NCBI RefSeq assembly: GCF_004310345.1
Contig: NZ_SISK01000001.1
Location: forward strand, 1-64,000
Reading direction: 5' to 3'
DNA from: Paracoccus subflavus
Lineage (GTDB): Bacteria > Pseudomonadota > Alphaproteobacteria > Rhodobacterales > Rhodobacteraceae
DNA: 64,000 nucleotides
In this document: piece by piece, positions 42,687 through 51,081 of the stretch
Layout of the letters: each line of letters starts with the position of its first letter
Position numbering within the stretch: position 1 is the first letter of the stretch
Notes under the pieces: model-generated
Seen by the model: only the letters and a program-made list of their open reading frames with translations
Told to the model about the DNA's origin: nothing
Databases searched by the model: none
Translations under genes and position numbers: made by a program

Positions 42687-43316
42687 TTACTGCGCCCAGC
42701 TCGGCCGACCGGCGAACCCGGGGGCGGAAGCGGGCTGGCTGGGCTGATGTGGCGCCGCCGCAGGGGTGGTCTGCTGCGGGGCATGTCCGGCTGCACCGTG
42801 TCCGCCGAACTGCAGCGGTGCAGTCCCCATGATCTGCGCGTAGTCGCGATGATCCGGCGTGACCGCGCTGCGGATCTCGTTCTTGTCGTCGCCGCTGGCG
42901 TCGGTGCCGATGTCGATGCGGGCGATGAACTCGATCCCGTCGAGATCGGCGAAGCCGTTGATCCGTCGTGCTGCCTGCGCCTCGGCCGACATGTCGTTGT
43001 CGGAAATCCCGCGGGCCGAGTTCAGCATGCCGCGCACGAGGCTGCGGCCCATATTCGCCCAGTCCGGCCCCTTCGGGCTGTAGAGCCCGATCAGGGTGAA
43101 GACCTTGCGCCGGGCGTACTGCCCCTCGGTCACCGTGAACTCGCCGTTCAGATAGACAGCACCCGTCGAGCCGCGCGTGGCATACCCGCCAGTCCAGCCC
43201 TGCGAGGCATCGTCGAAGCCGCCGGGGCGGATGGTCAGGCGCACCTTGGCCAGCGTGCCCTTCGGGATCAGGTTGCTGTTGCTCTGCGCGTCGTTGAAAT
43301 CGTTCCAGGAACCCAT
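42687..43316 (-). CDS. SSB-like phage protein
   Basis: 209 residues. N-terminal OB-fold-like beta pattern (LIPKGTLAKVRLTIRPGGFDD, then GAVYLNGEFTVTEGQYARRKVFTLIGLYS), and a low-complexity Ala/Pro/Gln C-terminal tail (APQQTTPAAAPHQPSQPASAP) ending in an aromatic-rich tip, the layout of single-strand binding proteins. Placed directly after the Sak4-like ATPase, the usual partner pair. DNA binding not shown by a specific motif. Confidence 0.7.
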   Translation of the reverse strand: MGSWNDFNDAQSNSNLIPKGTLAKVRLTIRPGGFDDASQGWTGGYATRGSTGAVYLNGEFTVTEGQYARRKVFTLIGLYSPKGPDWANMGRSLVRGMLNSARGISDNDMSAEAQAARRINGFADLDGIEFIARIDIGTDASGDDKNEIRSAVTPDHRDYAQIMGTAPLQFGGHGAAGHAPQQTTPAAAPHQPSQPASAPGFAGRPSWAQ

Positions 43317-43335
43317 GGGGAACCTCCTTTTCTGA

Positions 43336-44208
43336 TCAGGATTGCGATGGGGATTCGGCGTCAGCCGCCGGATTGGCGGGCGGCGGGGAGTAGGTCAGGC
43401 GCTTGGGCGCTGGCGCGACGGGGGCGCGGATCTTCGTCATGAGGCGGCCGAGATGCGGCTCCTCGACCTGATCCAGCCGACCGGAGCGGTCCTTGGCCGG
43501 AAAGTCCCAGGGGTTGATCGTGTGGCAGACGAAGGCGCGATAGGGACCGCCATCGGCCTTCAGCTCCGCCATGGTGATCACCTCGTCGACGATCCCCGGC
43601 AGTTCGAGCCCGGTCTTCGAGCCGTCGATCTGCGGCTGGAACACCTTGCGGTTGAAGTCGTCGAGCTTCTCGTCGAGGATTCCGACGAACCAGACGTTCT
43701 TGGCCCGCGTGTGCTGGAGATGGGTGAGCCAGCCGATCATCTCGCGGCCGTGCAGCCCGTAGGCCCCGCGCACATCCGGCTTGCCGGTCTTCTCCGACAG
43801 CGCCTCGGGCTGGCCCTTGCACCAGCCGAAGCACAGCCGCCCGGCGACGGTGATCGAGTCCACGAAGATCGTGTCGTAGCGGTCGAGCGCGGCCGGATCG
43901 CCGAAGCGGTCGCAGACCGCCTTGTAGTGCGCCGGGCTGTAGGGCTGCTCGTCGCGCAGCGCCGGGTTCGACCCACCGATGAACACCGCGAAATCCCGGC
44001 ATTCCGTCCATGTCCGCGGCCGGATGCTGTCGCCCGCCCAGCCCTCGATGGCGAGATCGCCCGCCTCGAGATCCATGAACAGCGTCGTCGATGCGTTCAG
44101 CGTCCAGAGGAGCGAGGTCTTCCCGATGCCGGACTTGCCGAAGATGCAACCCTTGATCCCACGCGGCTCGGCCAGCCGCTGGTCGGCGCTGATGATCGGG
44201 AGGCTCAT
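43336..44208 (-). CDS. Sak4-like recombination ATPase
   Basis: 290 residues. RecA-fold with Walker A GKSGIGKTS (24-32), Walker B-like TIFVDSI and a C-terminal low-complexity tail. Sak4-type proteins are phage single-strand annealing/RecA-like recombinases that usually act with an SSB, and both are present here. ATG 44208 overlaps the upstream gene (ATGA). The longer frame to the right lacks family sequence. Confidence 0.85.
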   Translation of the reverse strand: MSLPIISADQRLAEPRGIKGCIFGKSGIGKTSLLWTLNASTTLFMDLEAGDLAIEGWAGDSIRPRTWTECRDFAVFIGGSNPALRDEQPYSPAHYKAVCDRFGDPAALDRYDTIFVDSITVAGRLCFGWCKGQPEALSEKTGKPDVRGAYGLHGREMIGWLTHLQHTRAKNVWFVGILDEKLDDFNRKVFQPQIDGSKTGLELPGIVDEVITMAELKADGGPYRAFVCHTINPWDFPAKDRSGRLDQVEEPHLGRLMTKIRAPVAPAPKRLTYSPPPANPAADAESPSQS

Positions 44209-44693
44209 TGATCGCCCCCCTGCGGGACGATCTCGATCTTCAGTGTGCCGGGCCGGACGGTGCGCGCGGGTTCGAAACCGGCACGGATGGCGTCGGGCCA
44301 GGCTGCGTATTTGCGCTCGGGCACCTTGAAGGCGATGTCCACGTACTGCGCGGGATCGTCCCCGGCGGCGCGGATGCGCTCGACCATGGCGGCGAGGCGA
44401 TCCTGATCCCAATCGACCCGTTTCGGCAGATCGGCGACCACGGTGAAATCACCGTCGTCGAAGCGGATCGTGCCGGTGTCCTTGCCCGCCGCCTGCCGTT
44501 CCTCGGCGGCGCGGGTGGCGTAGCGGACGGTCAGCGCGCCATCGAGGCGGGCCTTCGCGGCCTTGTCGCGCTTGATGCGCTCGTCGACGTCGCGCTGCAG
44601 GATGGCCAGCAGTTCGACGGGCAGCTGGGCGATGTCCTGCAAGCCGAGGCCCGGCAGGTCGTCGACGGTGGGGGTGTTCGCGGGGAATGGCAT
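44205..44693 (-). CDS. Phage protein of the recombination operon, unknown
   Basis: 162 residues from ATG 44693 (MPFPANTPTVDD), which has GGAG about 8 bases upstream; GTG/ATG codons at 44741/44738 in the same frame are alternatives that would overlap the next gene. Helical N-terminus with LQRDVDERIKRDKAAKARLDGAL and a beta-rich C-terminus. Recurs beside Sak4-like genes in alphaproteobacterial phages. Function unknown. Confidence 0.7.
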   Translation of the reverse strand: MPFPANTPTVDDLPGLGLQDIAQLPVELLAILQRDVDERIKRDKAAKARLDGALTVRYATRAAEERQAAGKDTGTIRFDDGDFTVVADLPKRVDWDQDRLAAMVERIRAAGDDPAQYVDIAFKVPERKYAAWPDAIRAGFEPARTVRPGTLKIEIVPQGGDQ

Positions 44694-44737
44694 GTAAGGG
44701 TCTCCATGATCGGCAAAAAGGAATTGGAAGGCGGTCA

Positions 44738-45091
44738 TCACGCGGCCTCCCGCTCGGCGAGCAGAAGCGCGGACAGCGACACGGCTGCGGCCTTCGGTTT
44801 GGGGCGGGCGACGGCGATGTAGGCGAACTGGTCGGGGCCCGTGCGCTCCTGCACCAGGTGCACGAGGCCCTGTTCGGCGGCCCAGAAGGCGCGCGACCCG
44901 AGTCGGGCCAATTCCGCGCGCTGTTGATCCGGGAGCCGGGCGAACATCGGGAAGATGTCGAGGACCAGAAAGCCGCGATGGTATTCCAGCCGGTCGCCCG
45001 GCACGGCCTGCGCCACCCAGGCGCAGAACTCGATCTCGGTGAGCGGTCGGCGGGCGCGGACCGTGATAAAGGGGGTGGTGCCCATGAACAT
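44738..45091 (-). CDS. Small phage protein of the early operon, unknown
   Basis: 117 residues, mixed alpha-beta: MFMGTTPFITVRARRPLTEIEFCAWVAQAVPG, then DRLEYHRGFLVLDIF. No catalytic motif. Good ribosome site upstream (GGAGGAG). It follows the sigma-like gene closely and precedes the recombination genes. Role unknown. Confidence 0.7.
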   Translation of the reverse strand: MFMGTTPFITVRARRPLTEIEFCAWVAQAVPGDRLEYHRGFLVLDIFPMFARLPDQQRAELARLGSRAFWAAEQGLVHLVQERTGPDQFAYIAVARPKPKAAAVSLSALLLAEREAA

Positions 45092-45113
45092 GATCTCCTC
45101 CTTTCGCCTCTAC

Positions 45114-45707
45114 TCAGGCCGCCGCGAGATCGTCCCAGGCGGGACCGAGACCGTGGGCGGTGAGCACGTGACGGAGATCTGCGAGGCGGCGGTAGAGCGC
45201 GGACCGGCTGCCGAAACCCTCGGCCGCGAGCGCGGTCACGGGGCGATGCGCCAGCGCCGCGCAGAAGCGGCGATCCTCGGCCGGGAGCCGCGCGAGGGCG
45301 GCCTGCAGGGCGTGGTGAAGTTCGGTGACAGCGGCGGGGCAGCAGGTCTGGCCGTGCCAAGCGGCAAGCCCGTCGTCCTCGGTCAGCGTGTCGCCGACCG
45401 GCTCGCGGGCTCCGGCCAGCGGCACCTCCAGCGAGAGCAGCGACCCACCCTGCGCACGGCGCTGGCGGTGATGGCGCATCGCGATCCGCGAAGACTGGTT
45501 GCGCAGGACGATGTTGGCGAAGGCGCCGATGCTGCCACGCGAGGCATCGTAGGCGGGCAAGCGGCGGAGCAGATCTATCAGGAGGTCCTGGCCCAGATCC
45601 TGGCGTTCGCAGACCGGCAGGCACAGCTTGTGCCGGAGCCGCTGTGCCGCCGCATCGGCCTCGCGGATGATGGTTTCAATGTCGTCGGGGGAGAGTTCGA
45701 TCTGCAT
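45114..45707 (-). CDS. Sigma-70-like regulator of the early operon
   Basis: 197 residues. Region 2-like sequence RQDLGQDLLIDLLRRLPAYDASRGSIGAFANIVLRNQ, with the conserved aspartate/tryptophan position replaced partly, and a C-terminal region 4-like helix-turn-helix ALAAEGFGSRSALYRRLADLRHVL. Small sigma-70-like proteins are known in phage and plasmid operons of this group. It is the first gene of the long minus-strand early operon and may drive phage-specific promoters. The call is on overall pattern. Confidence 0.75.
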   Translation of the reverse strand: MQIELSPDDIETIIREADAAAQRLRHKLCLPVCERQDLGQDLLIDLLRRLPAYDASRGSIGAFANIVLRNQSSRIAMRHHRQRRAQGGSLLSLEVPLAGAREPVGDTLTEDDGLAAWHGQTCCPAAVTELHHALQAALARLPAEDRRFCAALAHRPVTALAAEGFGSRSALYRRLADLRHVLTAHGLGPAWDDLAAA

Positions 45708-46043
45708 CGGTGTGCGCCTCGGTCATCGTTTCTGATGAGCCCAAGGTGCCGGATGCGGTCGGCGCGCAGGTGGGAACGGGGTGGGAATAAGGTGGGGGTT
45801 TGGTGGGTCGCGCCATTTCCGGTCGCCGGGTTAGAATAGAAGGGCCGACGCGGACCGCTTAGCGGCCACTAAAACCATAAATCGCCAAACCACGCATGGA
45901 TAACGCGCTCATTATATCTGCTGTCGATGGCGGATCCCCGCGGTGAATACTGTACTTCGACCGCGTGAAGCTGATGATTGCGCGACTTGAGAGTGCCGGG
46001 ATAAGTTCCATGAACATTTATAGCGACGGAGGCGTGCTCGACG
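45708..46043. other. 336-bp divergent regulatory region
   Basis: Between the sigma-like gene (minus) and the HNH gene (plus). AT-richer than the surroundings, with a short hairpin (CCGCTTAGCGG, about 45855) and -10-like sequences such as TATATC near 45913 on the plus strand. No convincing gene; the small minus-strand frame at 45869-46105 overlaps the HNH start and shows no domain. It should contain the main early promoter and the promoter of the HNH gene. Confidence 0.45.
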
Positions 46044-46733
46044 ATGGCAGACCTAATTTTTGACCGGAAGCACGCCATGGAAGCGATCCGCTTGGCAAAA
46101 ACCAACGGGCAGGAATGGCTATATGAAAGCTATCCCAAGCCAAACGGACAGAAGCGCCGGTCGAGCACGGGTTTTCTGATGCACGAAGGCGCGGCCTACC
46201 CGGTAAAACCGCTGGGACGTCTGGCAAACGAGATTGCCGGCAACCCAATGACCGCTAATCCCATCACGAATGTTTTCAGGAAATACTTCGAGAAGTTGGG
46301 GTTCCAGTTGATCGACAGCCCCGAGGACGAGGCGGAAAACGCGACTGAGCGACAGCGCCGCCTCGCCGAAGTTTGGGAGCGCCCGGGCCAAGCTCGGTTT
46401 CGCCGCGCCGTCTTTGAGATGTTCGGCGCGCGCTGTGTTGTGACAGGATGCGAGACGCTGATGGCGTTGGAAGCCGCACACGTTCTGCCTGTGTCCAGCG
46501 GCGGCGGCGATGAAGGATGGAATGGCATTCCTCTTCGCGCCGACTTGCACAGGCTCTTCGACGCTGGCGCCATCATGATTGATCCTACCTCGTGGAAACT
46601 CTCGGTGGCTGATGCCGTGCGTGAGGAATACGGCCAGTATCACGGTCTGGATCTCGAGCCGGTCATCGCCGAGATCGACGGAGCAGCGGAGCTGGCGGCG
46701 GCATTGCGGAAGCGAATGGCAATGATCGGCTAA
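46044..46733 (+). CDS. HNH endonuclease
   Basis: 229 residues. The C-terminal half has the HNH signature: RRAVFEMFGARCVVTGC, AAHVLPVSSGGGDEGWNGIPLRADLHRLFDAGAIMIDP, including Cys pair positions, His of AAH, Asn of WNG and His of LHRLFD. This is the restriction-type HNH (HNH_2-like) used by many defence and modification-dependent nucleases. The N-terminal 110 residues are of unknown type. Lone plus-strand gene with its own promoter region: probable cargo. Confidence 0.85.
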   Translation: MADLIFDRKHAMEAIRLAKTNGQEWLYESYPKPNGQKRRSSTGFLMHEGAAYPVKPLGRLANEIAGNPMTANPITNVFRKYFEKLGFQLIDSPEDEAENATERQRRLAEVWERPGQARFRRAVFEMFGARCVVTGCETLMALEAAHVLPVSSGGGDEGWNGIPLRADLHRLFDAGAIMIDPTSWKLSVADAVREEYGQYHGLDLEPVIAEIDGAAELAAALRKRMAMIG

Positions 46734-46814
46734 ATGCGAGCTGGACCGACCCGGCTCCAGCTGACGAAAGCGGACTCAAGGAAGGAAGCGCGCGAGACGC
46801 TGCTGGTTACCTTT

Positions 46815-47765
46815 TCAACCGTCGACCACGATGTCTGATGCATGGACGCTGAGCCGGTAGCCCCGGTTGCGCACCGTTTCGATCAGGGCCTTGCTCTCGC
46901 CATCGGTGAACCCGGCAGCCTTGAAGGCATCCCGCAGCTCCCGGATCAGATCCTTGGCTTCGCGCGCCGTGGTGCCTTCGACATGAGACCCGGAGGCGAC
47001 CTGATCGCGCGACAGCGCCTTCTCGAGCAGGCGTTCGAACACGGGGAAAATCTGACGCGACAGGATGACGGAACGACCGTCCCAATGAACCTCGGCCGCC
47101 GCCCTCCGAACACGAAGCACGGGCGCCAGCGGGATCGGCGCCAGAGCCGCGATGTCGATTGTGCCGCCGAGGCCATTTGTGGCGGGCGTCAGCACCTCGA
47201 GGATTTCGACGAGATGAAAGCCCGCATCCTGGTGTCGCCGGGCAATCTCCGCTGGCAACTGCGGCGCGAGGATCGTGACGTCCGGGCCCTGCGCCGCTTG
47301 GCGCAACGATGCTATGATGCCGTCGCCGGTCAGGGCTGCGGGCTCCAGCGCAAGAAACACTGCGCGCCCCGATGGCGTATCGCCGAGCCGCCAGACCTTC
47401 TCCGCGGCGCGTTTCGGGGCTGCAGCGAACCCTGCTGCGGCGCCGATCACGGATGCCAGCCCATCAGCGCCGATGCGGAACACGCGCACATCATCTTCGG
47501 TGAGTTCGATGTCCTGTCGATGATCGAACGGGCACTCAGCCCGAAACGCATCGCCGATTTTCCGGATCGGCCGACAGGGGAGCCCGCATTCGCAGCCGTC
47601 GCAGACGTCCCAATCGGAGAGCGGCGCCTGTTCGACGAGGACACGTTTCGCCAGCAGCCGGTCGAAAACCGGACCAAAAAACGGCGCGGCAAGCTCGCCG
47701 GACAGGATCGCGTCGTTGCCAGCCTCACTCAGCCGCGTCAACAACCTCAAAATCGTCTCGGTCAT
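46815..47765 (-). CDS. Unrecognised protein with winged-helix-like C-terminus
   Basis: 316 residues. Residues 40-80 hold a cysteine-rich patch CDGCECGLPCRPIRKIGDAFRAECPF suggestive of zinc binding. The last 110 residues (AKDLIRELRDAFKAAGFTDGESKALIETVRNRGYRLSV) resemble a response-regulator-type winged helix (OmpR/PhoB C-terminal). The middle is alpha-beta with no clear motif. It overlaps the upstream 413-residue gene by 41 bases, so the two form an operon. Possibly a transcription regulator or DNA-binding partner. Family unknown to me. Confidence 0.75.
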   Translation of the reverse strand: MTETILRLLTRLSEAGNDAILSGELAAPFFGPVFDRLLAKRVLVEQAPLSDWDVCDGCECGLPCRPIRKIGDAFRAECPFDHRQDIELTEDDVRVFRIGADGLASVIGAAAGFAAAPKRAAEKVWRLGDTPSGRAVFLALEPAALTGDGIIASLRQAAQGPDVTILAPQLPAEIARRHQDAGFHLVEILEVLTPATNGLGGTIDIAALAPIPLAPVLRVRRAAAEVHWDGRSVILSRQIFPVFERLLEKALSRDQVASGSHVEGTTAREAKDLIRELRDAFKAAGFTDGESKALIETVRNRGYRLSVHASDIVVDG

Positions 47766-48966
47766 TCATCAGCCCGTTCCGTTCGATCAGCTTCATCACC
47801 CGCGCCTCGTGCTGGGTGCGGCGGAACTGCACGACGCCCGGGGGCCGCAGCTTGACCGTGACCTGCGGCTGGCGCTTGCCGTCGCCCTTGAACAGGATCC
47901 GGAACACGAGCTCGCCCAGCCTCCAGGCGCCGCCGAAAGAGACCGGCGTGCCGCCGAAATGCTGGAGCGCGTCACCGCTGAGATCCCGCGACCGCAGGGT
48001 GCGCACCACGCGGGGATACCCCTTCTTGCCGGGTGCCATCAGGTCGGCCGCCGCCTCGATGATCAGCACCTTGTCGATCAGCGGATCGTAGGCGGCATCG
48101 AAGGCGAAGCCCGGTCCGGCCAGTTCGACCGGGCGCAGGGTATAGAGGTCCTGCGCATCGTCGCCGTCGAAGAAGCCGGGCCTGTCTAGGATGATCGAGG
48201 CGAAGAGTTCCGCGATCTCGGGCTGATGCGCCTTCCGGATGCGAGCCAGCCGCAACATGCCGGTGTTCTCGGAGTATCGCAACACGGCGTGAGAAATCTG
48301 GCGTACGCTGATGACCCGTTCGACCTGGCCCTCGACGACCGGCATGGTCGAGACCATGGAGCCGTGGCTGACCACGAGGTTGATCTCGTCATCGTCGTCG
48401 TAGTCGCCCACCCGGCAGTAGTCCCCGAGAAACGCGTCACGGAAGAGCGCGGCAACGGCCGTCCGGAACGCCTCGACCTTATCCTCAGTCAGGTCGATCG
48501 CGACGCCCCGTTCCCGTCCGGCATATTCATGCAGGCGGTCGGCAGTGAGCATCGCCATATGGTCGGCGGCCGCGTCGAAGAGGTCAGGATGCTCCAGAAA
48601 GACCCGGACGGCGATGTGCTTGGGATCATGCGCCTTGTTCGGCGCGTCCTCGTCGCCGGTCTTCATGTCGGGGAACAGATCGACGCCCTGACGGGCGGCC
48701 TGCGCCTGAATGATTTCGAGGCCGCGGGCATCGCCAAGTTCCGCGATGCGGTGCAGATCGCCGCGCAGCCCCTCCGGATAGCTGTCCTCGGCGCCGGTCA
48801 GCAGTTTCTCCAGCGCCTCGCGGGCGGCATCCTCCTCCTGGTCCAGCAGGTCGACGGAGAAGCCCTTGTACTTGCCCTCGTGCCGCGCCAGCAGCGGCTT
48901 CATAAGGGCAAGATCGATGGTCTTGATGAACCGGGGGTTCACGAACTTCTTCAAATTGCCGGCCAC
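47725..48966 (-). CDS. Unrecognised 413-residue protein, first gene of a two-gene operon
   Basis: 413 residues from GTG 48966, which has AAGGGG 8 bases before; a TTG at 48987 gives 420. Mostly acidic, alpha-beta; includes the motif SVDLLDQEEDAAREALEKLL, a poly-acidic run DYDDDDE (about 215), and the ordered C-terminal part VVRTLRSRDLSGDALQHFGGTPVSFGGAWRLGELVFRILFKG. No catalytic signature recognised. Both genes lie in the cargo zone between the early operon and the recombinase. Might be regulatory, immunity or defence; unknown. Confidence 0.75.
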   Translation of the reverse strand: MAGNLKKFVNPRFIKTIDLALMKPLLARHEGKYKGFSVDLLDQEEDAAREALEKLLTGAEDSYPEGLRGDLHRIAELGDARGLEIIQAQAARQGVDLFPDMKTGDEDAPNKAHDPKHIAVRVFLEHPDLFDAAADHMAMLTADRLHEYAGRERGVAIDLTEDKVEAFRTAVAALFRDAFLGDYCRVGDYDDDDEINLVVSHGSMVSTMPVVEGQVERVISVRQISHAVLRYSENTGMLRLARIRKAHQPEIAELFASIILDRPGFFDGDDAQDLYTLRPVELAGPGFAFDAAYDPLIDKVLIIEAAADLMAPGKKGYPRVVRTLRSRDLSGDALQHFGGTPVSFGGAWRLGELVFRILFKGDGKRQPQVTVKLRPPGVVQFRRTQHEARVMKLIERNGLMNDRDDFEVVDAAE

Positions 48967-49103
48967 GACGAATCCCCTTTCCGGCAAAACCAGTGTTCTT
49001 GATACGTTCTTTCGTGTGATTCATCAACCTGCGCGGGATCGGCTGGGACGCTTTCCGACATCGACGAGTAGAGGCCAGAGGAGACGACTGCTCCGAGGCC
49101 CGC

Positions 49104-49307
49104 ATGAAACGCCCCAATCCGCTCCCGCCCGACAAGATGACGCCCGCAGAACGCCGCGCCGAGTTGTGCGGCCTGCTGGCGTCCGGGCTGGTTCGGCTAC
49201 GGATGCGGGATGGGGGCGAAGTATCTGACGATACTGGAGAACGTTGCCTACACTCTCCGCCCGACCAATGCCGTCATGCAACTCCAACTCACCGGAGAAA
49301 TGCATGA
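49104..49307 (+). CDS. Small protein upstream of the integration genes
   Basis: 67 residues, starting MKRPNPLPPDKMTPAERRAELCGLLA, a sequence commonly seen immediately before DUF2924 and recombinase genes in alphaproteobacterial prophages. The N-terminal half is helical; the C-terminus is cysteine- and histidine-containing. Overlaps the DUF2924 gene by ATGA (49304-49307). Likely part of the integration module; function unknown. Confidence 0.75.
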   Translation: MKRPNPLPPDKMTPAERRAELCGLLASGLVRLRMRDGGEVSDDTGERCLHSPPDQCRHATPTHRRNA

Positions 49308-49759
49308 ACAAGCCCGATCCCATCCCCGCGCGCCTGGCCGCGCTCAAGACCACGCCGACGCCCGACCTGAAGAAGCAGTGGCGTGATCTATTCGACAGCG
49401 AACCGCCACCCTTCAACCGGCGCTACCTCGAATCCCGCCTGGCCTACCGCATCCAGGAACTCGCCTATGGCGGGCTGAGGCCGGAGACGATCCGGCGGCT
49501 GGAACGGCTGGGCGAGGAACTGGATGGCGGCGACAGGAAGAAGCGCAGCCTGCGCCTCGACCGTGACCGCCCGATCACTGGCACGCGCCTCCTTCGCGAA
49601 TGGCAGGGCGTCGAGCAGATCGTCACCGTCACCGCCGACGGCTTCGAATGGCAGGGGCGGCCCTACAAGTCGCTGTCCGCCATCGCCCGCGCGATCACCG
49701 GCACCCGCTGGAACGGGTGGGTCTTCTTCGGCCTCAAGAACCACAGGAGGCGGAAATGA
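49304..49759 (+). CDS. DUF2924-domain protein
   Basis: 151 residues, basic. DUF2924 pattern: DLKKQWRDLFDSEPPPFNRRYLESRLAYRIQELAYGG, then a C-terminal SH3/wHTH-like half (GTRLLREWQGVEQIVTVTADGFEWQGRPYKSLSAIARAITG). Almost always paired with the serine recombinase; proposed to assist integration or excision. ATGA overlaps on both sides, so translated with recombinase. Confidence 0.9.
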   Translation: MNKPDPIPARLAALKTTPTPDLKKQWRDLFDSEPPPFNRRYLESRLAYRIQELAYGGLRPETIRRLERLGEELDGGDRKKRSLRLDRDRPITGTRLLREWQGVEQIVTVTADGFEWQGRPYKSLSAIARAITGTRWNGWVFFGLKNHRRRK

Positions 49760-51081
49760 CGAAGCCGCCCGAAAAATCGAAGGTCGTCCGTAAGCTGCGG
49801 TGTGCCGTCTACACCCGGAAATCCTCCGAGGAAGGACTGGAGCAGGAATTCAACAGCCTGCATGCCCAGCGCGAGGCCTGCGAGGCGTACATCGCCAGCC
49901 AGCGGTCTGAGGGCTGGGTGCTTGTCCGCGATCAGTATGACGATGGCGGCATCTCGGGCGGCACGCTGGAACGCCCCGGCCTGCAGCGGCTGCTGGAGGA
50001 CATCGAGGACGGGCTGGTCGACGTGGTCGTCGTCTACAAGATCGACAGGCTCAGCCGCTCGCTGGCTGACTTCGCCAAGCTGGTCGAGGTGTTTGACCGG
50101 AACGGCGTGACCTTCGTCTCGGTGACCCAGTCCTTCAACACGACCACGTCGATGGGTCGGCTGACGCTGAACATCCTGCTCTCCTTTGCCCAGTTCGAGC
50201 GGGAGGTGACGGCCGAGCGCATCCGCGACAAGGTCGCCGCCAGCCGGAAGAAGGGTATGTGGATGGGGGGCGTGCCGCCCTACGGCTACCGGGTGGAAAA
50301 CCGCAAACTGCTGGTGGACGAGGAAGCCGCCGCGCACGTCCGCTGGATCTTCGCCCACTTCCTCGAGATCGGGTCGGGCACGGAGCTGGCGAGAGAGATC
50401 ACGAAACGCGGCATTCAGACGCCGCGCGGCAACCGGATCGACAAGAAATACATCTACCGGATGCTGAGCAACCGCGCCTACATCGGCGAGGCGGTGCACA
50501 AGGGCGACAGCTATCCCGGCGAGCACGACGCCATCATCGACCGCGAGACGTGGGACCGCGTCCACGCCATCCTGCAGGAGAGCCCGCGCAAGCGTGCCGC
50601 GCGCACCCGCGCTGAGACGCCCGCACTGCTGAAGGGGCTGCTGTTCGGCCCGGATGGCGCGGCCTTCTCGCCGACGCATACTCGGAAGGGGGATCGTCTC
50701 TACCGCTACTATGTCAGTCAGACCGTGCTGAAGCATGGTGCTGGTTCGTGTCCGGTCGGCCGCGTGCCTGCGGGCGAGATCGAGGGCGCCGTCATAGACC
50801 AGCTCCGCGCCGTGTTCCGCCAGCCGGAGATCGTGGCCGGCACCTTCAGAGCGGTGCGGACACATGACGAGGATATCACCGAGGCCGACGCCCGTGCCGC
50901 CCTTCAGCAGCTCGACCCGCTGTGGAACGAACTCTTCCCCGCCGAGCAGGCGCGCATCGTAGCGCTGCTGGTCGAGCGCGTGGACATCAGCTCTGACGGG
51001 CTCAACGTCCGCCTGCGCGTCGACGGGCTCGGCGGCCTTGCCCGCGAGATGCTGGCCGGTGGCATCGAGGCGGCAGCATGA
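49756..51081 (+). CDS. Large serine recombinase (phage integrase)
   Basis: 441 residues. N-terminal resolvase domain with catalytic serine in VYTRKSSEEG (about residue 22), DGGISGGTLERPGLQRLL and YKIDRLSRSLADF motifs. A recombinase domain (PYGYRVENRKLLVDEEAA) and zinc-ribbon-like part follow, and helical C-terminus. AGGAGG 6 bases before ATG. Compact for the large-serine class. It should integrate the prophage at short att sites, with a separate directionality factor for excision. Confidence 0.95.
   Translation: MTKPPEKSKVVRKLRCAVYTRKSSEEGLEQEFNSLHAQREACEAYIASQRSEGWVLVRDQYDDGGISGGTLERPGLQRLLEDIEDGLVDVVVVYKIDRLSRSLADFAKLVEVFDRNGVTFVSVTQSFNTTTSMGRLTLNILLSFAQFEREVTAERIRDKVAASRKKGMWMGGVPPYGYRVENRKLLVDEEAAAHVRWIFAHFLEIGSGTELAREITKRGIQTPRGNRIDKKYIYRMLSNRAYIGEAVHKGDSYPGEHDAIIDRETWDRVHAILQESPRKRAARTRAETPALLKGLLFGPDGAAFSPTHTRKGDRLYRYYVSQTVLKHGAGSCPVGRVPAGEIEGAVIDQLRAVFRQPEIVAGTFRAVRTHDEDITEADARAALQQLDPLWNELFPAEQARIVALLVERVDISSDGLNVRLRVDGLGGLAREMLAGGIEAAA

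Noticed and set aside
40586..42796. 528-codon and 586-codon frames overlapping the SF2 helicase
   Set aside because: Shadows of the helicase gene, rich in Arg, Gly, Pro and His, without domain features.
45869..46105. 78-codon minus-strand frame across the HNH gene start
   Set aside because: No domain, no ribosome site, and it overlaps both the HNH start and the divergent regulatory region.
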